Shown: positions 59,254 through 64,000 of the stretch, in pieces
Numbering within the stretch: the first letter of the stretch is position 1
Layout of the letters: each line of letters opens with the position of its first letter
Assembly: GCF_014697585.1 (NCBI RefSeq)
Contig: NZ_JACJSB010000010.1
Location: forward strand, 1 to 64,000
DNA from: Dolichospermum sp. FACHB-1091
GTDB lineage: Bacteria > Cyanobacteriota > Cyanobacteriia > Cyanobacteriales > Nostocaceae
DNA: 64,000 nt
Direction: 5' to 3'
Notes under the pieces: generated by a model
Database searches by the model: none
The model's input: the letters and a program-made list of their open reading frames with translations, nothing else
Told to the model about the DNA's origin: nothing
Made by a program: the position numbers and the translations under genes

Positions 59254-59340
59254 GCCTGTGAGCAAGACCATAGGTAATTCAAGATAAAAATACGGCGTAC
59301 ACCAATCTTCCGGTTGGATAGCCCATGTAGAAGTAAATAA

Positions 59341-59362
59341 CTGTTAAGCAGATGCTTAACAG
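59341..59362 (+). promoter_or_regulatory. Perfect hairpin in the clpS leader
   Basis: CTGTTAAGC (59341-59349) and GCTTAACAG (59354-59362) form a 9-bp stem with loop AGAT, ending four bases before an in-frame ATG at 59366. It could hide the ATG or mark the mRNA 5' region. Confidence 0.55.
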
Positions 59363-59404
59363 GAAATGTATCCTAGTAAGTCAACGATAAAAGAGCAAAG
59401 AATC

Positions 59405-59686
59405 GTGTCAGTCGAAACCATTGAGAAGCGTTCTACATCCCGCCAGCTTGCGCCTCGATATCGCGTTTTGCTTCATAATGATGATTACAATTCGATGGAG
59501 TACGTAGTTAAAGTGCTAATGACTACAGTTAATAGCATTACCCAACCCCAGGCTGTTAGTATCATGATGGAAGCTCACCATAATGGGTTAGCTTTAGTTA
59601 TTACTTGCGCTCAAGAACACGCGGAATTTTACTGTGAAACACTTACCAACCATGGTTTAATTAGTACAATTGAACCTGATGAGTAG
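59405..59686 (+). CDS. clpS: Clp protease adaptor ClpS
   Basis: 93 residues from the GTG at 59405 (SVETIEKRSTSRQLAPRYRV), which matches the start I recall for Nostocales ClpS. An ATG at 59366 would add 13 residues but sits directly behind a hairpin with a badly spaced AGGA. ClpS delivers N-degron substrates to ClpC/ClpP. YRVLLHNDDYNSMEYVVKVL and MEAHHNGLALVITCAQEHAEFY are the hallmarks, including the N-end-rule pocket residues (NDD and HxxG-type His). The CPBP protease gene follows 55 bp downstream. Confidence 0.9.
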   Translation: MSVETIEKRSTSRQLAPRYRVLLHNDDYNSMEYVVKVLMTTVNSITQPQAVSIMMEAHHNGLALVITCAQEHAEFYCETLTNHGLISTIEPDE

Positions 59687-59741
59687 TCATTGGTCATTGG
59701 TCAAAAGAGTATAGTTTTGACTAATGATAATTGACTAATTT

Positions 59742-60578
59742 ATGAAAATTAATCTCACCAAACTCACCCACTACCCCGTCACTGTAAGGCTGGTTTGCTT
59801 TGTGCTGGCCTTACTTTTGTTATGGCTCCCCCTAGCTGTACCAATTTATTACTTAGTCGAAGATACTAATTTAGAAAGTATCTTGACAATTGTTATATTA
59901 TATGTTGAGTTTATTTTGCTGCTGAATATCTGGGGGAAAAAAGTACATCAACAGCCAGGAATATTCCGCCGTTATGGGTTAGAATTTACACGCTTTAATG
60001 GTATAGAACTATTCCAAGGGTTGACCATAGGATTAATTAGTGTTTTAGTGTTATTTGGTTTAGAAGGTGTGCTTGGTTGGTTAGTATGGCAACAACCCAC
60101 AGCATTTTTAGGGAAAATAATATTAGAGGGTTTAGTAGTTGCTTTTGGTGTAGGTTTTGCAGAAGAATTATTATTTCGGGGTTGGTTACTAGATGAATTA
60201 CAAAGAGATTATAAATTAAATACTGCTCTTTGGATAGATGCAATTTTATTTGCTGTTACCCATTTCATTAAACCCTTAGACGCAATTATTTATACCTTAC
60301 CACAATTTCCGGCCTTAGTGCTGTTGGGTTTAACCCAGGTGTGGGGAAAACGTTGGAGACGGGGGCGTTTAGGCTTACCTATTGGTTTACATTGTGGATT
60401 AGTTTGGGGTTATTATATCATTAATGTTGGACAATTAACCCAATATTCGGGACAAGTTCCTGATTGGGTAACTGGTGTGAATAATAATCCTTTACAGGGA
60501 GTTATGGGAATATTATTCATGGCTGGACTGGCTTGGTGGACAGGTAGTCAACAATTAAAAAGGAAATTAGCTAGTTAA
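59742..60578 (+). CDS. CPBP family intramembrane metalloprotease
   Basis: 278 residues, eight or so hydrophobic helices. The CPBP (Abi) motif is FAEELLFRGW with E141, E142 and R146; the conserved histidines are H174 (AVTHFIK) and H217 (IGLHCGL). The family cleaves prenylated or membrane proteins in eukaryotes and helps bacteriocin immunity or other membrane proteolysis in bacteria. Substrate unknown here. It follows clpS closely on the same strand. Confidence 0.9.
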   Translation: MKINLTKLTHYPVTVRLVCFVLALLLLWLPLAVPIYYLVEDTNLESILTIVILYVEFILLLNIWGKKVHQQPGIFRRYGLEFTRFNGIELFQGLTIGLISVLVLFGLEGVLGWLVWQQPTAFLGKIILEGLVVAFGVGFAEELLFRGWLLDELQRDYKLNTALWIDAILFAVTHFIKPLDAIIYTLPQFPALVLLGLTQVWGKRWRRGRLGLPIGLHCGLVWGYYIINVGQLTQYSGQVPDWVTGVNNNPLQGVMGILFMAGLAWWTGSQQLKRKLAS

Positions 60579-60682
60579 TTATTTGCTAACTTTCCCTAAA
60601 TAATACTATGCTATCATTAGGGCGTACCACTCAGAAAAGCGGTCAAATTTATGGGATTTGCACCCTAACACCTTAAATTGAC

Positions 60683-60709
60683 ACCTAAAAGTCCCCAAAA
60701 TTTTTAGGT
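60683..60709 (+). terminator. Hairpin after the CPBP gene
   Basis: ACCTAAAA and TTTTAGGT form an 8-bp stem, about 105 bp after the stop. AT-rich; weak as a terminator. TACGCAA...TTGCGTA at 60750-60787 is a second inverted repeat just before the next start. Confidence 0.3.
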
Positions 60710-60797
60710 ATCAATGTCTTTTAAGCCGTATTTTCAGTCGGGGGTGTACGCAAAACGTTCCCAAAGGGAATCTAAAATCTGAGGTTGCGTAAATATT

Positions 60798-62108
60798 GTG
60801 AAAATAATTGTTTATATTTATACTGATCCAGTATTAGATGTCCTTCCCACTCACAGTGACTGGGGTTGGGAGGTAGATAGAATTTATCAGGATTTGGGAA
60901 AGCGTACCCAACTACAACAATTATTAACTGACTTATTAACTGACTGTCAAACTCAAACAGAAACCGTCAATTATCTACTAGTTCGCCGCTTGGAAGAATT
61001 AGGTGATACTTTAACAGAAGTAAGCGATCGCCTCAAGCAACTAGAAACCATGGGAGTTGTAGTAATTGCGACACAACAACCATACACATCTAATTCTAGT
61101 CAAATCCGGTCTGAACTACTGGAATTATTACAAGAGATTCAAAATCAGCACCGTAGCCGCCGCATTCGTCAAGGACACGCTCGTAATCGCCTAGAAGCTT
61201 CACCACCTCCCGGAAAATCACCCTATGGCTACCGCAGAGGACAGGGTAAATATATTATTGATCGGACTACTTCACCTGTGGTCAAAGATTTTTTTGAACA
61301 CTTTTTACTCTATGGTTCCTTAGGTGCTGCTGTTCGGTTTTTAGGTAGAAAATACGGTAAAAATATATCGGTTACGACTGGGAGACGGTGGTTAACTAAT
61401 CCAGTTTATCGAGGTGATACCGCCTATCAAAATAGTGAAATTATCTCTAATACCCACGCAGCTATCATTTCCAGAGCAGAAGCCGCGCAAGTTGATAGAC
61501 TATTGCGACGCAACAGCCTTTTACCACCACGCACTGCTAGTGCGCCCCGTTCTTTAGCTGGTTTAGTCATTTGTCATCAATGTCAGTTACAGATGATTGT
61601 GACTCGTGTTACCCAAAGTCATCAGGATAAAGAGTATTTATATTTACGCGCAATCAACTGTCCTCAACAGCCAAAATGTCGTGCTATTCCTTACCAAGTA
61701 GTTTTAGAAAAAACCATTGATAGTGTTTGTCGAGATTTACCTTTAGCTGTAGCGGGAATGAATTTTCCCCAATTAGATGCTATTAAAAATAGTTTAGGGA
61801 ATGGTATATCTCGTCAACAAGAAATCCTCCAACAGTTACCCACTTTAATAGAAACGGGAATTTTAGATATAGAAACTGCAAAATTAAGAGCTTACAAACT
61901 CCGCACAGAAATTTCTCAACTTCAAGCTAAGTTAGCAATTCTTCCTCCTGTTAATTTGCGTTCTGTAGCTCAAGCTGTTTCCATTCCTCAATTTTGGTTG
62001 GATTTATCAGAAGTAGAACGACGATTTTACTTCCGCGAATTTATCCAACAAATTCAAATTATCCGCCAAAATCAAGAATGGTATTTACAGATAATTTTTA
62101 TTTTCTAA
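60798..62108 (+). CDS. Recombinase-family protein with degenerate resolvase domain
   Basis: 436 residues from GTG. The order resembles large serine recombinases: an N-terminal resolvase-like part (1-125), the recombinase domain (RSRRIRQGHARNRLEASPPP, GKSPYGYRR ... VTTGRRWLTNPVYRGD), a zinc ribbon (CHQC ... INCPQQPKC) and a coiled coil near the end. In active enzymes the first strand reads like YARVS with catalytic Arg and Ser; here it is VYIYTDPVL, so Tyr and Asp or Thr stand at those places. The second half is well kept, so a DNA-binding rather than a recombining role is possible. No attachment sites or mobile-element partners seen. Confidence 0.8.
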   Translation: MKIIVYIYTDPVLDVLPTHSDWGWEVDRIYQDLGKRTQLQQLLTDLLTDCQTQTETVNYLLVRRLEELGDTLTEVSDRLKQLETMGVVVIATQQPYTSNSSQIRSELLELLQEIQNQHRSRRIRQGHARNRLEASPPPGKSPYGYRRGQGKYIIDRTTSPVVKDFFEHFLLYGSLGAAVRFLGRKYGKNISVTTGRRWLTNPVYRGDTAYQNSEIISNTHAAIISRAEAAQVDRLLRRNSLLPPRTASAPRSLAGLVICHQCQLQMIVTRVTQSHQDKEYLYLRAINCPQQPKCRAIPYQVVLEKTIDSVCRDLPLAVAGMNFPQLDAIKNSLGNGISRQQEILQQLPTLIETGILDIETAKLRAYKLRTEISQLQAKLAILPPVNLRSVAQAVSIPQFWLDLSEVERRFYFREFIQQIQIIRQNQEWYLQIIFIF

Positions 62109-62109
62109 A

Positions 62110-63702
62110 TTATTCATCTTGATTTTTAGATGATTGTTTGCCTTTTTTACCCGCATTCCGCACATTCATAACTTTACTCAATAAATCAAACCAAAAAGGC
62201 GCACCCATAGCAATAGCAATACCGCTAATAAACCAACCACCAATCATAATCAAAATTCTAAAAATAGGTGACTTACTAACTTGGAAATTTTTCCAGTCAA
62301 TTTCCCTTACAGAAACATTTGATTGACCATTTGTTACTCTTACACAAAACATTGCATTTTCTGGAGAAACATCATCTCCACAAATTTGTTGTGTTAAGTT
62401 AGGAATTGTCCAACCAATTGGTAATTCAACATCCTTTAAAAGCTCATTAGAATATGGTTGATTCATACCTAAAGCATTAGATGATTCTGCTTCTACAGCC
62501 TTTTTAATAATTATTTCCCGCAATAAGGAATCCTTAGATAGACGGTCAACAATATGAAAAGTATCTGTATTAGTAGCAATAGCTAAAGTTATACCAATTA
62601 AAATAGCAACTCCTTTTGCATTTCGTTTATAAACACCACCGGCTCTTTCCATAGAACTATCAAAACTATTTTCAATTTCTTTTCGCAAGAGATTAATACC
62701 TTCTTCCGTGGTTTTAGCTCTCATTTGCGCTCGTTTTGCCATAGTTTCAATACTATTGACTACAGAATCTGGCAAAAGATCAATTAGTTCTTTAACTTTT
62801 TTATAAGTTTCACTATCTTTGTCTTGGAGGTTGGCTATAACTTCATCATGAATATCACTACCTTTTTTAATAGATTTGACAATTTCATTGATATTAGGTT
62901 TTAGTCCTCCCAGAACTATTGCCTTTTCTGGATCTTCAAAAATATCTTTTCTCAGGAATTTTAGTTCCCGTAAAGGTTTATCTAGAATATCTTCATGATT
63001 TTCCATATTGGACTCGAAACGATATATATATTTGTCCAGGCTATCTCTCATGCGATTTATACTCATGTATATATCATATTTGTCTTTTTTAAATTCATTA
63101 ATAATACGATTATATTCCAATTCCAACTGCTTATAATCTGTAGCAATATTACTAGATAATTCTTGATTATTAATACTACTGTCCAACGTGATTAAAATTT
63201 GTATAATCTCACCTAAGTGTTCTTTCTTGAATTTCTCTAGCCTGATCTCAGTTATCTTTTTTACCAGAGTTGGCAATTGTAGGGTATCCATAAAAGTATT
63301 GGCAAAATTGTCTCCACCAATATAGGAAGGCGCACTACGTTTTTGATCACCAAAAACAGTTTCTTTTCTAAATCTAGAGTTAGACTTTCTCAAGAGACTA
63401 AAGAATGAAGCAAATACCCAAGTCACCCGGCGCGGTAAAGTTGCTAATAAACCTTTGGCTTCTTGATTAATGCTTTGAATTAAAGGATTACCATAAATTC
63501 TATTAACCAGTTGAATCACTTCCGGCTTTTCTGAATTTTGAGCGTCACCAGCTAAGAAAATTTCTACGGATCTTCTCAAGTGTTCAGCACGCCATTGCAG
63601 CACTGTTGTTATTAATTCTTGAATTTCGGAAGCCAGTAAACTTAAAATTAAGTAAATAAAAATTAGGCCTAGTGCCACATCTAAAATGAAAGGTAGATTC
63701 AT
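62110..63702 (-). CDS. Conserved membrane protein of unknown function
   Basis: 530 residues from the ATG at 63700-63702, which has GAAGGAGA nine bases upstream; the ATG two codons earlier is too close to that site. One N-terminal helix (FILDVALGLIFIYLILSLLASEI) and two or three near the C terminus (GVAILIGITLAIATNT and ILIMIGGWFISGIAIAMGAPFWF) bracket a long cytoplasmic, charged, partly coiled-coil middle. The end FDLLSKVMNVRNAG is a pattern I know from bacterial hypothetical membrane proteins. It converges with the recombinase gene, stops one base apart. Function unknown. Confidence 0.75.
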   Translation of the reverse strand: MNLPFILDVALGLIFIYLILSLLASEIQELITTVLQWRAEHLRRSVEIFLAGDAQNSEKPEVIQLVNRIYGNPLIQSINQEAKGLLATLPRRVTWVFASFFSLLRKSNSRFRKETVFGDQKRSAPSYIGGDNFANTFMDTLQLPTLVKKITEIRLEKFKKEHLGEIIQILITLDSSINNQELSSNIATDYKQLELEYNRIINEFKKDKYDIYMSINRMRDSLDKYIYRFESNMENHEDILDKPLRELKFLRKDIFEDPEKAIVLGGLKPNINEIVKSIKKGSDIHDEVIANLQDKDSETYKKVKELIDLLPDSVVNSIETMAKRAQMRAKTTEEGINLLRKEIENSFDSSMERAGGVYKRNAKGVAILIGITLAIATNTDTFHIVDRLSKDSLLREIIIKKAVEAESSNALGMNQPYSNELLKDVELPIGWTIPNLTQQICGDDVSPENAMFCVRVTNGQSNVSVREIDWKNFQVSKSPIFRILIMIGGWFISGIAIAMGAPFWFDLLSKVMNVRNAGKKGKQSSKNQDE

Positions 63703-63955
63703 TGACATTCTCCTTCGGGATAATTGACCAACTTATGATAGTAGTATTTATATCATTTAACAGGGAAAATGCTTGTAAACTTTTTTAAAAAATTAATAAG
63801 AAAATGTTCGCCAAAAAATTATCTCTGTTCCTGAGAAACTGAGTTAATTTGGGATATAGCCCTGGTTTAAAATATAGGTTCTGGATAGTAAAACTGGAGA
63901 TTGGCCCTGGTCTCTATGTAATGAAACCCAGCAGTCATAATATTACTAATAAAAT

Positions 63956-64000
63956 ATGCAAGAAGGAAGTTTTGTTTGGACTCATCTGGAAAAACAACAC
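63956..64000 (+). CDS. Possible start of a gene cut by the window edge
   Basis: ATG at 63956 opens a frame of 15 codons (MQEGSFVWTHLEKQH) that runs out of the window. There is no strong ribosome site. The upstream 250 bp are divergent-intergenic with no other feature. Low confidence. Confidence 0.3.
   Translation, partial: MQEGSFVWTHLEKQH

Overview
This is a 64 kb chromosomal stretch of a cyanobacterium, most likely a filamentous Nostocales (Anabaena/Dolichospermum/Nostoc type). The evidence is the photosynthesis and plastid-type genes (psbX, ycf66, a CcsA/Ycf5 homologue, a Ycf19/YggT homologue, a DUF98 chorismate lyase), an atpD-atpC pair standing apart from other atp genes, a cyanobacterial RNase E with a terminal RRRRRRSSA motif, a cyAbrB regulator, a COP23-domain protein, many HIP1 octamers (GCGATCGC), and heptamer short tandem repeats (TTCCCTG/TTCCCTA, TAATTGG) plus MITE-like elements between genes. 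The DNA is AT-rich and most genes are housekeeping.

Layout. 1-3855: the 3' part of a large secreted RTX/Calx-beta protein with five near-identical 342-bp repeats. 3.9-10.9 kb: a TnpB remnant, an SPFH/flotillin-like protein and a stand-alone type IIG-like restriction-modification gene, flanked by inverted copies of one GC-rich repeat. 10.9-17.9 kb (minus strand): atpD-atpC, a methyltransferase, a dynamin-like GTPase, a MacB-type ABC ATPase and a cytochrome c maturation gene, with an ABC-ATPase fragment cut off by a MITE. 18.5-22.3 kb: a tight cluster of exported proteins (COP23 protein, trypsin-like protease, trypsin-like protease with 14 TPRs). 22.4-23.0 kb: a 79-bp-period minisatellite. 23-28 kb: orphan UPF0175 protein, Ser/Thr kinase, chorismate lyase, tRNA-Leu(GAG), accC, heptamer array, YggT protein. 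28.4-36 kb: psbX, ycf66, two TolB-like lipoproteins split by a second MITE, sdhB, cyAbrB regulator and a frameshifted, truncated PilJ-like chemoreceptor. 36-45 kb: pheA, a DUF1997 gene, rnhB-rne, an ABC exporter, a DedA protein, an ABC-2 permease. 45-57 kb: two Uma2 paralogues, aminopeptidase P, a decayed 2Fe-2S ferredoxin gene, DUF5331, YgfZ, a GH38 alpha-mannosidase, a long hypothetical gene and xth. 57-64 kb: a small zinc-ribbon protein, a zinc alcohol dehydrogenase, clpS, a CPBP protease, a recombinase-family protein whose resolvase domain has lost its catalytic residues, and a membrane protein.

Most genes are single units or pairs (atpD-atpC, rnhB-rne, the 18.5-22.3 kb cluster). The region shows active decay and repeat traffic. 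There are at least four gene remnants (TnpB, ABC ATPase, PilJ-like receptor, ferredoxin), three recognisable MITEs, repeat DNA that became coding sequence in two proteins, and heptamer arrays at gene ends. I see no CRISPR array, no intact transposase, no phage and no biosynthetic cluster. The least ordinary items are the COP23/protease cluster, the resolvase-dead recombinase protein, repeat-derived protein segments and the 79-bp minisatellite.
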